DNA from: Actinobacteria bacterium HGW-Actinobacteria-4
GTDB taxonomy: Bacteria; Actinomycetota; Actinomycetes; Actinomycetales; Demequinaceae
Length of the DNA: 64,000 nt
Assembly (NCBI GenBank): GCA_002841315.1
Contig: PHEW01000009.1
Span: 1-64,000, forward strand
Direction of reading: 5' to 3'
Shown: piece after piece, positions 9,539 through 18,749 of the stretch
How the letters are laid out: each line of letters starts with the position of its first letter
Position numbering within the stretch: position 1 is the stretch's first letter
Program-made: the position numbers and the translations under genes
Notes under the pieces: generated by a model
The model's input: only the letters and a program-made list of their open reading frames with translations
Database searches by the model: none
Told to the model about the DNA's origin: nothing

Positions 9539-11061
9539 GCCACCGCGCTTCTGTGAGTCGCAGCGTACATCACAGTCTCCGCAGTTGCTTCCGCGCGATC
9601 GAGTTCGGCGGTAATGCGGCCCTCGTGGACTACCAGCACTCGATCCGCCATTCCCAGCACCTCAGGGAGCTCCGAAGAGATCATGAGTACGGCCAGTCCG
9701 TTCCCGGCGAGACGCGACAGGGCGCGGTGGACTTCGGATTTGGTGCCTACGTCGATCCCGCGAGTCGGCTCGTCCACGATCAGCACGCTTGGGTTGGTGG
9801 CGAGCCACTTCGCTAGCACGACCTTCTGCTGGTTCCCTCCACTAAGCGTGCCAGCCGTAGCGTCGAGGGCACTGGTCTTGACTTCGAGGCGGCTGGCCCA
9901 TTCGCTCGCAGCAGCGTTCTCCGTTTGAGCCCTGAGCAAGCCGTATTTCCGCAGCGATTGCCGGATGGCCAAAGTGATGTTGCGCGCCACCGAGGACTCG
10001 AGGATGACGCCTTGCTTTCGCCGGTCTTCTGGCACGAGTGCTAGACCAAGGCGCATGGCGGCGACTGGATCGTGCTTGCGCAGCTGAGTGCCGTTGACGG
10101 TAACCGAACCAGACTCATATGAATCGACGCCGAAGATCGCTTGGGCAATCTCGCTGCGCCCAGCGCCCACGAGTCCCGCGAGCGCGACAATCTCCCCCGC
10201 ACGGACGGTGAACGAGACGTCGTGAAAGCGACCAGGTTCATTGAGCTTGCTCACCACGAGCACATCGTCGCCAATCTCAGCGACCTCCTTGGGGTACAAC
10301 GTGCTGATGTCGCGCCCCACCATCTGGCGCACGAGCTGGGCGACTGTCGTGTCAGCGATCGCTGATGTCGCGATGTACTCGCCGTCGCGCATGACAGTGA
10401 CGGTGTCGCACAGTTCAAAGACTTCGTCGAATCGATGCGAGATGAAGAGGATCGCGCGGCCTTCATCGCGCAGAGAGCGAGCGACCTTGAAGAGGCGGTC
10501 AACTTCGACGCCAGACAGCGCCGCGGTGGGCTCGTCCATGATCAGAACCCGTGCGTCAAGTGAGATGGCCTTGGCGATCTCGACGATCTGCTGGTCAGCG
10601 ATTGACAGGCCGCGAGTAGGGCGGTCGGGGTCGAGCTTCACTCCGAGTTGCGAGAAAAGGTCCACCACCATGGCGCGCATCAGCGTGCGATTGACGCGAC
10701 CTAGCGACTTGGTGGGCTGGCGACCCATGAAGATGTTCTCGGTGACCGAGATGTCAGGGAACAGTGTGGGTTCTTGATAGATCACCGCTATGCCCGAGTC
10801 CTTCGACTGCGCGGTATTGGTGAAGTTGACCTCCTCGCCGCGATAACGGAATGTGCCACCGTCGCGCTGATACAAGCCGGCGATGATCTTGACCACCGTC
10901 GACTTTCCCGCGCCATTCTCGCCAATCAGGGCGTGGATGCTGCCGTGTTCCACACGGAGACTTGCGGACACGAGCGCGGCGACCGATCCGAAGGACTTCG
11001 ATACGCCTTCGAGCTCGAGCGCGGGCGGCTGCGCCGCCTTCACTGCACTGTTTGTCGACAT
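9535..11061 (-). CDS. rhaT: Rhamnose ABC transporter ATP-binding protein (two ATPase domains)
   Basis: 508 aa. Two ABC domains in tandem as in RbsA/RhaT: domain 1 has Walker A GENGAGKS and Walker B VLIMDEPTAAL; domain 2 has the degenerate Walker A GLVGAGRS, signature LSGGNQQK and Walker B VLIVDEPTRGID. I prefer the start at 11061 (MSTNS) because AAGGG lies 7 nt upstream; an in-frame ATG at 11079 would add six residues. It energises the RhaPQ/RhaS importer and heads the operon. A LacI-type operator lies 25 bp upstream. Confidence 0.92.
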   Translation of the reverse strand: MSTNSAVKAAQPPALELEGVSKSFGSVAALVSASLRVEHGSIHALIGENGAGKSTVVKIIAGLYQRDGGTFRYRGEEVNFTNTAQSKDSGIAVIYQEPTLFPDISVTENIFMGRQPTKSLGRVNRTLMRAMVVDLFSQLGVKLDPDRPTRGLSIADQQIVEIAKAISLDARVLIMDEPTAALSGVEVDRLFKVARSLRDEGRAILFISHRFDEVFELCDTVTVMRDGEYIATSAIADTTVAQLVRQMVGRDISTLYPKEVAEIGDDVLVVSKLNEPGRFHDVSFTVRAGEIVALAGLVGAGRSEIAQAIFGVDSYESGSVTVNGTQLRKHDPVAAMRLGLALVPEDRRKQGVILESSVARNITLAIRQSLRKYGLLRAQTENAAASEWASRLEVKTSALDATAGTLSGGNQQKVVLAKWLATNPSVLIVDEPTRGIDVGTKSEVHRALSRLAGNGLAVLMISSELPEVLGMADRVLVVHEGRITAELDRAEATAETVMYAATHRSAVA

Positions 11062-11085
11062 TGACAAGCCCTTCGCCATTGAGAA

Positions 11086-11097
11086 TGAAACGATTCA
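11086..11097. promoter_or_regulatory. Candidate LacI-family operator before rhaT
   Basis: TGAAACGATTCA has TGAA/TTCA half-sites around a central CG, the common LacI-family layout, with one imperfect pair. It lies 25 bp upstream of the rhaT start and about 700 bp from the divergent LacI-type gene. A possible -10 (TAACGT on the minus strand, near 11112) would put the site just downstream of transcription start, suiting repression. Confidence 0.6.
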
Positions 11098-11284
11098 ATA
11101 TGAGGACGTTAGTCCCGAACGGAGGCGCGGTCAAGCCCCGAAGGTCACAAGTCGGTAACAGGCGTGGCCGTGGAGGCGTCGGCCTCAACACGGTGATTCG
11201 CCGTGCTGGTTGGGGCGATCTGGGCCTGGGCAATGCCCAGGAACTCTCAGCGTTCTCTGCGCGCACTGCCGGGGACTGCGACGC
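11098..11284. promoter_or_regulatory. rhaM-rhaT intergenic region
   Basis: About 190 bp without a gene. It should hold the rhaT operon promoter. It also has two short hairpins just past the rhaM stop: CCTGGGC/GCCCAGG with a 3-nt loop (11225-11241) and a GC-rich one near 11188-11206. Neither is followed by a U-tract, so their role as rhaM terminators is weak. Confidence 0.45.
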
Positions 11285-11623
11285 TTAGTCGGAAGTGAGC
11301 TGTGCCTCGAGATTGAACACTTCACGCAGCTGTGTAGCCGCCTGATCAGGTCGTTTACCTGGCAGTTCTTCGAAATACTGTGCTGCTTCGCGCTCCCACT
11401 GTTCCGTCCGTGGGTCCTCTGCGAGAGCGCGTCGGGACGCGTCGTCGTCGTCAGTTTCGTAGTAACCCACCAAGAGTCCATCCTCGGCGAGGAAGAGGCT
11501 GTAGTTCCTACGTCCCGAGTCCGCGATAGCGGCGAGCATCTCGGGCCACACCTGTTCATGGCGGGCGACGTACTCGTCGATCAGCTCTGGCTTGACTCGC
11601 AAGGTGAAGCACACGCGTTGCAT
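11285..11623 (-). CDS. rhaM: L-rhamnose mutarotase
   Basis: 112 aa, usual family length (about 105-112). It interconverts alpha and beta anomers of L-rhamnose so that the isomerase has its substrate. Seen: the N-terminal MQRVCFTLRVKPE strand, the conserved His in ARHEQVWPE, and a Trp-Glu rich C-terminal half. I choose ATG 11623 because GAAGGG is 9 nt upstream; the earlier ATG at 11632 would sit directly on that site. It is transcribed divergently from the LacI-type regulator and seems to be its own unit. Confidence 0.88.
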   Translation of the reverse strand: MQRVCFTLRVKPELIDEYVARHEQVWPEMLAAIADSGRRNYSLFLAEDGLLVGYYETDDDDASRRALAEDPRTEQWEREAAQYFEELPGKRPDQAATQLREVFNLEAQLTSD

Positions 11624-11798
11624 TGTTCGCATCCCTTCTCGGCAGGTTCCTCACGACTTCACTGAAGGCTAGTGTGCACAGTACAGCGAGTGATGGTGGA
11701 GCGCGCGGTCGACACGTGTCTTCAGCGAGGCGTGGGCGCGCTCCCGTCCCTGTGAGCGATAATCCCCATGTGAGCCCACTTTGGAGGGAGGTGCACAG
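11624..11798. promoter_or_regulatory. Divergent promoter region between rhaM and the LacI-type regulator
   Basis: 175 bp. Two short palindromes are visible: CTTCACTGAAG at 11657-11667 and GACACGTGTC at 11711-11720. Either could be an operator, but neither matches the TGAA-CG-TTCA site before rhaT closely. I could not place convincing -35/-10 pairs. Confidence 0.4.
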
Positions 11799-12866
11799 AT
11801 GCCCGTGAGCGTGAAGGAAGTAGCAGAGCGCGCCGGGGTGTCGGTCGGCACCGTCTCGAATGTGCTCAACCGCCCAGAAAGCGTCAAGCCCGCAACGGTG
11901 GAGCGCGTGAATCAGGTTATTGACGAACTCGGATACGTTCCGAACGCGGCCGCGCGTCAACTGCGAGCGGGTCAGTCGACGAGTATTGCCCTCGTGGTGC
12001 TAGATGTCGCGAACCCGTTCTTCACCGACGTCGCGCGTGGCGTCGAGAGCCGTGCCTCGGAATCGGGGTTCAGCGTCTTGCTGGCGAATTCCGACGAGTC
12101 GGTCGAACGCGAGTCAATCTATCTCGACCTATTCGAACGCCAACGTGTTGCCGGAGTGCTTGTGAGCCCCATCGGTGACGACCTGCCGCATCTCTTGCGA
12201 TTGCGCTCGCGCGGTATCCCAGTGGTGCTGGTCGACCGCGTCAGCGCCGACGATAGGTTTCCATCTGTCTCTGTTGACGACGTCGCTGGTGGCAGGCTCG
12301 CGGCCCAGCATCTCCTCGACACAGGGCGTCGCAAGTTGCTTTTCGTAGGCGGACCTCAGAAGATTCGACAAGTAGAGGATCGCCTGCGGGGCGCCCGCAA
12401 AGCAGTCGATCAGGTTCCAGGCGCGATCCTCGAAGTCGTGCATACGGCGGCGCTCACTCTCGCGGAGGGGCGGGTCGCCGGAGAAGTGGCGCGGGCTCGA
12501 GTGCGTGCCGGCCAGTGTGATGCAGTCTTTGCGGCGAATGACTTGCTCGCGATCGGGATGCAACAGTCAATGCTCGGCGGCCCGGATGCGATCAGGATTC
12601 CCGCGGACGTGGCCCTGGTGGGGTACGACGACATCAGCTTCGCGGCCGCCGCGGTGGTCCCCGTGACATCGGTGCGGCAACCGAGTGGCTTGATCGGGGC
12701 GACTGCCGTGGACTTGCTGCTGGCCGAGAAGGACCTGGGAGTAGATGATCGGCGTCAACACATCGAGTTCCAACCCGAACTCGTGGTACGCGAATCATCC
12801 GCTGCGCGCCCGGAGTCCACGCGTCACGGTACGGCCACCGCGCAACTGACACCCGATGGAACGTGA
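11799..12866 (+). CDS. LacI-family transcriptional regulator, probably of rhamnose genes
   Basis: 355 aa. N-terminal helix-turn-helix VSVKEVAERAGVSVGTVSNVLNR followed by a hinge helix (GYVPNAAARQLRAG), then a periplasmic-binding-like effector domain (IALVVLDVANPFFTDVARGV, FAANDLLAIG, DVALVGYDDI). GGAGG lies 9 nt before ATG 11799. Its position, divergent from rhaM and next to the rha operon, makes L-rhamnose or rhamnulose the likely effector and the rhaT palindrome a likely target. It is not an AraC-type regulator as in E. coli. Confidence 0.85.
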   Translation: MPVSVKEVAERAGVSVGTVSNVLNRPESVKPATVERVNQVIDELGYVPNAAARQLRAGQSTSIALVVLDVANPFFTDVARGVESRASESGFSVLLANSDESVERESIYLDLFERQRVAGVLVSPIGDDLPHLLRLRSRGIPVVLVDRVSADDRFPSVSVDDVAGGRLAAQHLLDTGRRKLLFVGGPQKIRQVEDRLRGARKAVDQVPGAILEVVHTAALTLAEGRVAGEVARARVRAGQCDAVFAANDLLAIGMQQSMLGGPDAIRIPADVALVGYDDISFAAAAVVPVTSVRQPSGLIGATAVDLLLAEKDLGVDDRRQHIEFQPELVVRESSAARPESTRHGTATAQLTPDGT

Positions 12867-12881
12867 AGAGGCTGACAAGAT

Positions 12882-13634
12882 ATGACAGTGAACGCTTTGC
12901 TTGTTGGCGGCCCCACCGTTGTGCTCCGCTACGGGCCATTGACGTTCCTGACCGATCCCACCTTCGACCCACCGGGGCGCATCGGGAACCTCGTCAAGAC
13001 TGCCGGCCCTGCGGTGAGCGCGAGTGAGATCAGCAATGTTCACGCGGTCTTGCTCTCCCACGACGAGCATGAGGATAACCTCGACGAGTCAGGGCGTGCG
13101 TTCCTCAAAGCTGTTGATCACGTGTTCTCAACACCGGGTGCGGCCGGCCGCGTGCGTGGGGTCACGGGACTAGCGCCATGGCAGACGTTCACCCTCGATC
13201 ACGGCGATACGTCGACCACCGTCACCGCCGTGCCGGGACAGCACGGTCCCAAGGTGCTTCGCTCCTTACTGGGCGACGTGACTGGTTTCATCGTGCAAAG
13301 CGATGGCCTCCCCACGGTGTACGTCAGCGGGGATAACTCGTCGGTGAAGGTGGCTCGCACGGTGGCTGCACGTTTTCCGGACATCGCGATCGCGTTCCTG
13401 TTTGTCGGGGGCGCGGGGGTGAAGCCGATCTCGTCGGTGCGACTCACGTTGGACGCCGCCCGCGCGCTCAAGGTGGCGGAAGCGATGCCGGGCGCGAGCA
13501 TCGTCCCCGTGCACTTCGAGGACTGGGCTCACTTTCGTGAGCAGCGAGAGGAGTTTCTTGCGGCGTTCGCGGCCGCGGGGGCAACGGACCGACTCATGTT
13601 GCTTGAGCGCGGCGTGGAGCGCCAACTGGGCTGA
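12882..13634 (+). CDS. Metallo-beta-lactamase-fold hydrolase (UlaG-like)
   Basis: 250 aa. A metallo-beta-lactamase-fold protein of the L-ascorbate-lactonase/UlaG-like branch. The metal motif reads LSHDEHEDNLD, so HxHxDN rather than the classical HxHxDH; later VTAVPGQHGP, YVSGDN and VPVHFEDW supply further His/Asp ligands. The substrate is unknown. It starts 15 bp after the LacI-type gene and may share its transcript. It might process a sugar lactone, but nothing in the sequence proves this. Confidence 0.7.
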   Translation: MTVNALLVGGPTVVLRYGPLTFLTDPTFDPPGRIGNLVKTAGPAVSASEISNVHAVLLSHDEHEDNLDESGRAFLKAVDHVFSTPGAAGRVRGVTGLAPWQTFTLDHGDTSTTVTAVPGQHGPKVLRSLLGDVTGFIVQSDGLPTVYVSGDNSSVKVARTVAARFPDIAIAFLFVGGAGVKPISSVRLTLDAARALKVAEAMPGASIVPVHFEDWAHFREQREEFLAAFAAAGATDRLMLLERGVERQLG

Positions 13635-13685
13635 GGCAGCCTGGGAAGTCCGCCCGCCTCGCGCTGCACGCCTCACGGACCCCGA

Positions 13686-13691
13686 TACTCT
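13686..13691 (+). promoter_or_regulatory. -10 box of argS, leaderless layout
   Basis: TACTCT ends 6 nt before the GTG start. With transcription starting about 7 nt below a -10 box, the mRNA would begin at the start codon. GGAGG touches the GTG directly and is too close to act as a ribosome site. Confidence 0.55.
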
Positions 13692-13697
13692 TGGAGG

Positions 13698-15371
13698 GTG
13701 ACCCCTGAAGAACTCTCCGCGACCATCCGCGCCTGCCTGATTGAAGGCATCGAGGCCGGCACCTTTGACCTCGATGCAGCCGACGTGCCCGAGATCCAGG
13801 TCGAGCGGCCCCGCCAGCGCGAGCACGGCGACTGGGCCACTAATGCTGCGATGCTGCTCGCGAAGCGCGCTGGCAGTACTCCTCGCGAGTTCGCGAACGC
13901 GCTCGCGGGGATCCTCGCTACCAAGCCCGGCATCGACTCCGCAGAAACCGCAGGCCCCGGCTTCCTCAACATCCGCTTGGCGGCCGATGCTGCGGGCGAG
14001 CTTGCCCGCACCATCGTTCAGTTGGGCGCGGATTACGGTCGCGGCGAATCCTTGACGGGCAAGACCGTAAACATCGAGTTCGTATCTGCCAACCCCACCG
14101 GGCCCATCCACTTGGGCGGCACCCGCTGGGCCGCCGTCGGCGACTCCATCGCGCGCCTGCTCGAGTTCCACGGCGCCCGGGTGATTCGCGAGTACTACTT
14201 CAATGACCACGGCACTCAGATCGATCGGTTTGCGGCGTCATTGCTTGCCGTGGTGCTCGGGGAAGAGACTCCGGAGGACGGGTACGCGGGCCAGTACATC
14301 CAGGACATCGCAGACCAGATTCTGCAAGACGCCGCCATTGCCGGCGAGAAGTACCCGCTGAACGCACCGAGGGAAGAGGAACTCGAGTTCTTTCGCTCCC
14401 GCGGCGTGCGGCTCATGTTTGGCGAGATCAAGAAGTCGCTCGCCGCGTTCGGCGTGGAGTTCGACGTCTTCTTCCACGAGGACTCGCTTCACGACTCGGG
14501 CAAGGTCGCCCAGGCGCTCGCTGAACTCAAGGCGTCCGGCTCCCTCTACGAGGCCGAGGGTGCGTGGTGGCTCCGTTCGAGCGAGTTCGGCGACGAGAAA
14601 GACAGGGTGGTCATCAAATCCGACGGCAATGCCGCGTACATCGCGGGCGACATCGCCTACATCCGCGACAAGCACGAGCGCGGTGCGGACCTCTGCATCT
14701 ATCTCCTAGGCGCCGATCACCACGGATACGTGGCGAGGCTCAAGGCCGCCGCCGCCGCGCTGGGCTACGACCCCGACTCGGTGGAAGTGATCATCGGCCA
14801 GATGGTCAGCCTGGTCAAGGACGGTGGTCCTGTGCGGATGTCCAAACGGGCTGGCACCGTAGTAACTATGGAGGACCTCGTCGACGCGGTCGGAGTAGAC
14901 GCTGCGCGCTACGCGCTCGCGCGCTCGAGCGCGGACCAGACCATCGACATTGACCTCGATCTACTCTCCTCCAAATCAAACGCCAACCCGGTGTTCTACG
15001 TGCAATATGCTCACGCACGTACCGCTGGGGTGAGGCGAAATGCCGCCGAATACGGCATCGTCCGCGATGACGCGTTCGATGCGTCACTGCTCACCCACGA
15101 GGCCGAGGCCAAGTTGCTGGGGTTGCTGGGAGAGTTCCCCCGGGTGGTCGCCCAGGCAGCGGCGTTCCGCGAGCAACACCGCGTGGCCCGCTACCTGGAA
15201 GAGGTTGCGAACGCGTATCACGGTTGGTACGACCGCACCAGAGTCACCCCGCAAGGTGACGAGCCGATCACCGACCTCCACCGCACCCGGCTCTGGCTCA
15301 ACGATGCCGCGCGTCAGGTGATCGCGAACGGACTGGGACTGTTGGGCGTCAGCGCCCCCGAGAGGATGTAG
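13698..15371 (+). CDS. argS: Arginyl-tRNA synthetase
   Basis: 557 aa, class I synthetase that charges tRNA-Arg. Seen: the N-terminal ArgS additional domain, a HIGH-like motif in [13 protein letters not shown], the KMSKS-equivalent VRMSKRAGT, and the C-terminal DALR anticodon-binding domain (YVQYAHART onward). GTG start with a leaderless-type promoter. lysA follows after 2 bp, an arrangement common in actinobacteria (argS-lysA-hom-thrC-thrB). Confidence 0.97.
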   Translation: MTPEELSATIRACLIEGIEAGTFDLDAADVPEIQVERPRQREHGDWATNAAMLLAKRAGSTPREFANALAGILATKPGIDSAETAGPGFLNIRLAADAAGELARTIVQLGADYGRGESLTGKTVNIEFVSANPTGPIHLGGTRWAAVGDSIARLLEFHGARVIREYYFNDHGTQIDRFAASLLAVVLGEETPEDGYAGQYIQDIADQILQDAAIAGEKYPLNAPREEELEFFRSRGVRLMFGEIKKSLAAFGVEFDVFFHEDSLHDSGKVAQALAELKASGSLYEAEGAWWLRSSEFGDEKDRVVIKSDGNAAYIAGDIAYIRDKHERGADLCIYLLGADHHGYVARLKAAAAALGYDPDSVEVIIGQMVSLVKDGGPVRMSKRAGTVVTMEDLVDAVGVDAARYALARSSADQTIDIDLDLLSSKSNANPVFYVQYAHARTAGVRRNAAEYGIVRDDAFDASLLTHEAEAKLLGLLGEFPRVVAQAAAFREQHRVARYLEEVANAYHGWYDRTRVTPQGDEPITDLHRTRLWLNDAARQVIANGLGLLGVSAPERM

Positions 15372-15373
15372 CC

Positions 15374-16711
15374 ATGAGCACAGTGTGGTCTGACTCCGTT
15401 GAACGCGGACCTGACGGCGCGCTGTGGGTAGGGGGCTGCGACGTGCGCGAACTCGCGGGCGAGTACGGCACCCCCCTCTACATCGTTGACCAGAAGGACT
15501 TCCGCCGTCGCGCCGCCGCGTTCCGGGATCACTTCGCGGCAGCGTTCGGGCGCTTCCACGGCAAGGTCGACGTCTACTACGCCGGCAAGGCGTTCCTCAG
15601 CTCGCAAGTGGCACGGTGGATGTATGACGAAGACCTCTGCCTGGACGTGGCGTCGGGCGGCGAGCTTGAACTCGCGCTGCGCGGCGGGATGCCAGCTAAG
15701 CGCATTGCCATGCACGGCAACAACAAGAGCGACCAGGAGCTACGCCGCGCGCTCGAGGTGGGCGTGGGCCGGATCGTGGTCGACTCCCTCACGGAGATTG
15801 CGGAACTGGAACTCATCGCTCGCGACATGGGTGTGACCGCGCCCGTGATGGTGCGTGTCACGACCGGGGTTCACGCTGGCGGGCACGAGTACATCGCGAC
15901 CAGCCACGAGGATCAGAAGTTCGGGCTGTCGCTCGCCACTGGCGCGGCGCTCGAGGCCTTGCGCCTGTGCCACGCCTCGGAGCACCTCACGCTGTTGGGA
16001 ATCCACACCCACATTGGGAGCCAGATTCTGTCGCTGGAGGCGTTCGAGCAGAGCGCGGAACGCATGCTCGGCTTGCGCGCCGACTTCATGAAGGAGACCG
16101 GCGCTGAGATGCCCGAGGTGGACCTAGGCGGCGGCTACGCCATCGCCTACGTCAACGGCGCGACCTCTCTGGACCCACGCGAGGCCGCACACGCAATTTC
16201 CGATGCCGTCGCGAAGGTCCTCAAGAAGCTCGACAGCCCGTGGCCACGGTTCAGTATCGAGCCCGGACGCGCCATCGCCGGTCCGGCTGGCATGACGGTC
16301 TACCGGGTGGGAGTGGTCAAACACGTTGAACTCGAAGGCGGCGGGCAACGCCAGTACGTGGCTGTGGACGGTGGCATGAGCGACAACATGCGCACCATCA
16401 CCTACGGCGCGGACTACACCGCCACCATTGCCTCGCGGTTGTCCGACGCGGAGCCTGCGCAGTCCCGCGTGGTGGGCAAGCACTGCGAGTCCGGCGACAT
16501 CGTGGTGCGCGACGTCCAGCTGCCACACGACATCTCGCGCGGCGACCTGCTGGCCGTGCCAGCGACGGGCGCCTACGGGCGTTCTATGGCGAACAACTAC
16601 AACGCGGTGCTGCGCCCCCCTGTGGTGTCGGTGTGCAACGGCAGGTCCAGACTTCTGATGCGCCGTGACACGCTTGACGACTTGCTGAGTTGGGATGTCG
16701 CGCCAGGCTAG
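15374..16711 (+). CDS. lysA: Diaminopimelate decarboxylase
   Basis: 445 aa, PLP-dependent fold-type III decarboxylase, last step of lysine synthesis. The PLP lysine is in YYAGKAFLS; HGNNKSDQEL, HTHIGSQI, EPGRAIAGPAG and VGKHCESGD are family motifs, the last carrying the active-site Cys. It is coupled to argS by a 2-bp gap, with GAGG near the argS stop as its ribosome site. Confidence 0.96.
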   Translation: MSTVWSDSVERGPDGALWVGGCDVRELAGEYGTPLYIVDQKDFRRRAAAFRDHFAAAFGRFHGKVDVYYAGKAFLSSQVARWMYDEDLCLDVASGGELELALRGGMPAKRIAMHGNNKSDQELRRALEVGVGRIVVDSLTEIAELELIARDMGVTAPVMVRVTTGVHAGGHEYIATSHEDQKFGLSLATGAALEALRLCHASEHLTLLGIHTHIGSQILSLEAFEQSAERMLGLRADFMKETGAEMPEVDLGGGYAIAYVNGATSLDPREAAHAISDAVAKVLKKLDSPWPRFSIEPGRAIAGPAGMTVYRVGVVKHVELEGGGQRQYVAVDGGMSDNMRTITYGADYTATIASRLSDAEPAQSRVVGKHCESGDIVVRDVQLPHDISRGDLLAVPATGAYGRSMANNYNAVLRPPVVSVCNGRSRLLMRRDTLDDLLSWDVAPG

Positions 16712-16763
16712 CCACAGCATCGGCCGCGGAGCGTTTTGTCCCATTTGTTCGTTATCTAGGTGG

Positions 16764-16782
16764 CGGTGCCGCCCGGGCACCG
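16764..16782 (+). terminator. GC hairpin between lysA and the next small gene
   Basis: CGGTGCC and GGCACCG flank a 5-nt loop, about 50 bp beyond the lysA stop. No T-tract follows, so it may be a Rho-assisted or structural end rather than a strong intrinsic terminator. Confidence 0.4.
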
Positions 16783-16809
16783 TGCGTCACCAGACGTCAG
16801 GAGAATGCC

Positions 16810-17094
16810 ATGGCAAACCCCAGCGAGCACGACAGCGAGGAATTCCACAAGGGCACCGAGGACCTCCAGAAGTTGGCGGAGGCCGTTGAGCGTGACCGCG
16901 CAGTACGCGCAGCCCACCAGGGTGAGAAGGGCGAGGACGCGGTGGAGAAGTTCACCAAGACCGAAGCCGAGGCCCACCACGAGGACGACTCAGTGTTGGA
17001 CACACCCGAAAAGCTGGACGACCCCGAGAAAAGGTGGGAAGTTCCCATGGGTAGCGTTAATCGCGTTACCCACGAAGAGGGCCACCGCACCTGA
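16810..17094 (+). CDS. Small highly charged protein of unknown function
   Basis: 94 aa, rich in Glu, Lys, His and Asp, with no hydrophobic segment and little aromatic content; probably soluble and partly disordered or helical. CAGGAG lies 7 nt before ATG 16810, while the longer open frame upstream has no ribosome site. I do not recognise the family. It sits between lysA and hom. Confidence 0.65.
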   Translation: MANPSEHDSEEFHKGTEDLQKLAEAVERDRAVRAAHQGEKGEDAVEKFTKTEAEAHHEDDSVLDTPEKLDDPEKRWEVPMGSVNRVTHEEGHRT

Positions 17095-17112
17095 GTCCCG
17101 ATGGCACCGGAA

Positions 17113-17134
17113 CGGCCCAGGTGCCAATGGGCCG
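17113..17134 (+). terminator. Hairpin after the 94-aa gene
   Basis: CGGCCCA and TGGGCCG surround an 8-nt loop 18 bp after the stop codon. The downstream stretch is only mildly T-rich, so it is a possible, not certain, terminator. Confidence 0.45.
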
Positions 17135-17140
17135 GTCCTG

Positions 17141-17169
17141 TTGACCCTTTGGTACGCCAGTGGGACGAT
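17141..17169 (+). promoter_or_regulatory. Promoter candidate for the 65-aa gene
   Basis: A TTGACC -35 box, a 17-bp spacer and GACGAT as a poor -10, about 40 bp upstream of the next start codon and directly after a hairpin. The -35 and spacing are good but the -10 is weak. Confidence 0.4.
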
Positions 17170-17208
17170 TGATGCAGCGGAGATCCCGCAACACGGAGGT
17201 GCTTCACC

Positions 17209-17406
17209 ATGTCTACCAACGGCAAGAAGCCAGTCGACCTGACTGAACTCGCAAAGGAGTTCTCGATTCACGCCCCCAAAGAGGAGGCCGAGATGAGCGA
17301 ACGCGACAAGACCACCGACAAGAACGCCAAGGGTGTCAAGGGTCCGGCTCGCATGTCTCGCTCAATGATGGCCAACACCCTCACGGGTCAAGGCGGCGGC
17401 GCGTAG
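17209..17406 (+). CDS. Small Lys/Gly-rich hypothetical protein
   Basis: 65 aa. GGAGG is 8 nt upstream of the ATG, a strong ribosome site for so small a gene. The protein is hydrophilic and basic toward its C-terminus (VKGPARMSRSMM, then a TGQGGGA tail), with an acidic mid-segment. No domain is recognisable. Its own promoter candidate and its position between lysA and hom argue that it is real. Confidence 0.6.
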   Translation: MSTNGKKPVDLTELAKEFSIHAPKEEAEMSERDKTTDKNAKGVKGPARMSRSMMANTLTGQGGGA

Positions 17407-17435
17407 GTCTAGGCGTGACTCGCGGGCTCACCCGC

Positions 17436-17441
17436 TAGAGT
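17436..17441 (+). promoter_or_regulatory. -10 box of hom, leaderless layout
   Basis: TAGAGT lies 7 nt before the GTG start at 17449 and no ribosome site is visible between them. It probably drives hom-thrC-thrB as one transcript. Confidence 0.55.
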
Positions 17442-17448
17442 TGTAGGC

Positions 17449-18747
17449 GTGCCCGCATCGACCCCTGCCCCCGTGAGAATCGCCATTCTTGGCCCCGGAA
17501 CTGTGGGGACCCAGGTGGTGAGGTTGCTGACCGAACAAGCCGAGGACCTCGCCTCGAGGGTGGGCGCTCCGCTGGAGATCGTTGGCATCTACGTGCGCGA
17601 CACCGCTGCGGAGCGTGACCCCCTGATCCCGCGCGCGCTCCTCACCGATGACGTCGATGCGTTGATCGCGGGTGCGGACCTGGTGGTGGAACTCATGGGT
17701 GGGCTCGAACCTGCGCGCTCCTTCATCCTGCAGGCCATTGGTGCCGGAGCCTCTGTTGTCACCGCGAACAAGGCGTTGCTCGCCACCCACGGCCCCGAGC
17801 TTTTTGAGGCGGCAGACGCCGCCAACGTTGACCTCTACTTTGAGGCCGCCGTCGCTGGCGCGATTCCGTTGGTACGCCCTGTGCGCGAGTCCCTCGCCGG
17901 CGATCAGGTTCAGCGCATCCTGGGAATCGTCAACGGCACCACCAACTATGTGCTCGACGAAATGACCACCAGGCACCTCGGTTACGACGTGGCGCTCAAG
18001 CAAGCTCAAGAGTTGGGATACGCAGAGGCCGACCCAACTGCGGACGTTGAAGGGCACGACGCCGCGGCGAAGGCCGCAATCCTGGCGAGCCTCGCGTTCC
18101 ACCAGCGGGTGGCACTCGAAGACGTCTACTGCGAAGGCATCAGCGCGATCACGGCGGCCGACGTTGCCGCAGCGACCGAGTCTGGTCACGTCATCAAGTT
18201 GTTGGCCATCGCCGAACGCGCCGATGGCGGCGTCACGGTGCGCGTGCACCCGGCGTTGGTGCCGCTTGCTCACCCCTTGGCCGGCGTGCACGGCGCCTTC
18301 AACGCGGTGTTCGTGGAAGCCCAAGCCGCAGGTGAACTGATGTTCTATGGCCAGGGAGCCGGAGGCGCACCCACGGCATCGGCCGTCCTGGGAGACGTTG
18401 TATCCGTGGCACGCCACATCGCCACGGGCGGCAAGGGGCCCCGCGAGTCGAACTACGCGGTGCTACCGGTGCTGCCCATTGGTGCCGCGTCAACGCGCTT
18501 CCAGATCCGTATGAACGTGCCTGACCGCGCGGGCGTGCTGGCGAGCGTGGCAGAGACGCTCGCGAGCAAGGCAATCTCGATCGAGACGGTGCGACAGCAG
18601 GCCGGGGCCGCGGGGCCCGGGTGTGCTGAACTGATCATCAGCACGCACCGCGCACCCGAGCGCGACCTGGAGTCCACGGTGGCGTCGCTGCGAGAGTCTG
18701 CGGCAGTCAATAGTGTGCTGTCAGTGCTACGGATTGAAGGGGAGTAG
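17449..18747 (+). CDS. hom: Homoserine dehydrogenase
   Basis: 432 aa. It reduces aspartate semialdehyde to homoserine, the branch point for threonine and methionine. Seen: N-terminal NAD(P)-binding [37 protein letters not shown], and the substrate-side [19 protein letters not shown]; the last ~80 residues ([21 protein letters not shown]) are an ACT domain, usually the threonine feedback sensor. thrC follows after 2 bp. Confidence 0.96.
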   Translation: MPASTPAPVRIAILGPGTVGTQVVRLLTEQAEDLASRVGAPLEIVGIYVRDTAAERDPLIPRALLTDDVDALIAGADLVVELMGGLEPARSFILQAIGAGASVVTANKALLATHGPELFEAADAANVDLYFEAAVAGAIPLVRPVRESLAGDQVQRILGIVNGTTNYVLDEMTTRHLGYDVALKQAQELGYAEADPTADVEGHDAAAKAAILASLAFHQRVALEDVYCEGISAITAADVAAATESGHVIKLLAIAERADGGVTVRVHPALVPLAHPLAGVHGAFNAVFVEAQAAGELMFYGQGAGGAPTASAVLGDVVSVARHIATGGKGPRESNYAVLPVLPIGAASTRFQIRMNVPDRAGVLASVAETLASKAISIETVRQQAGAAGPGCAELIISTHRAPERDLESTVASLRESAAVNSVLSVLRIEGE

Positions 18748-18749
18748 AC

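Noticed and set aside
11711-11720. GACACGTGTC as the rhamnose operator
   Set aside because: Perfect palindrome but unlike the site before rhaT, and short palindromes of this kind arise often by chance at high GC.
13266-14210. 314-aa minus-strand frame crossing the MBL-hydrolase and argS genes
   Set aside because: Overlaps two recognised genes over its full length, with an Arg/Gly/Ala-rich composition typical of an antisense frame.
15374-18747. Lysine riboswitch or threonine attenuator ahead of lysA or hom
   Set aside because: The lysA gap is 2 bp and the hom start appears leaderless, leaving no room for either element.
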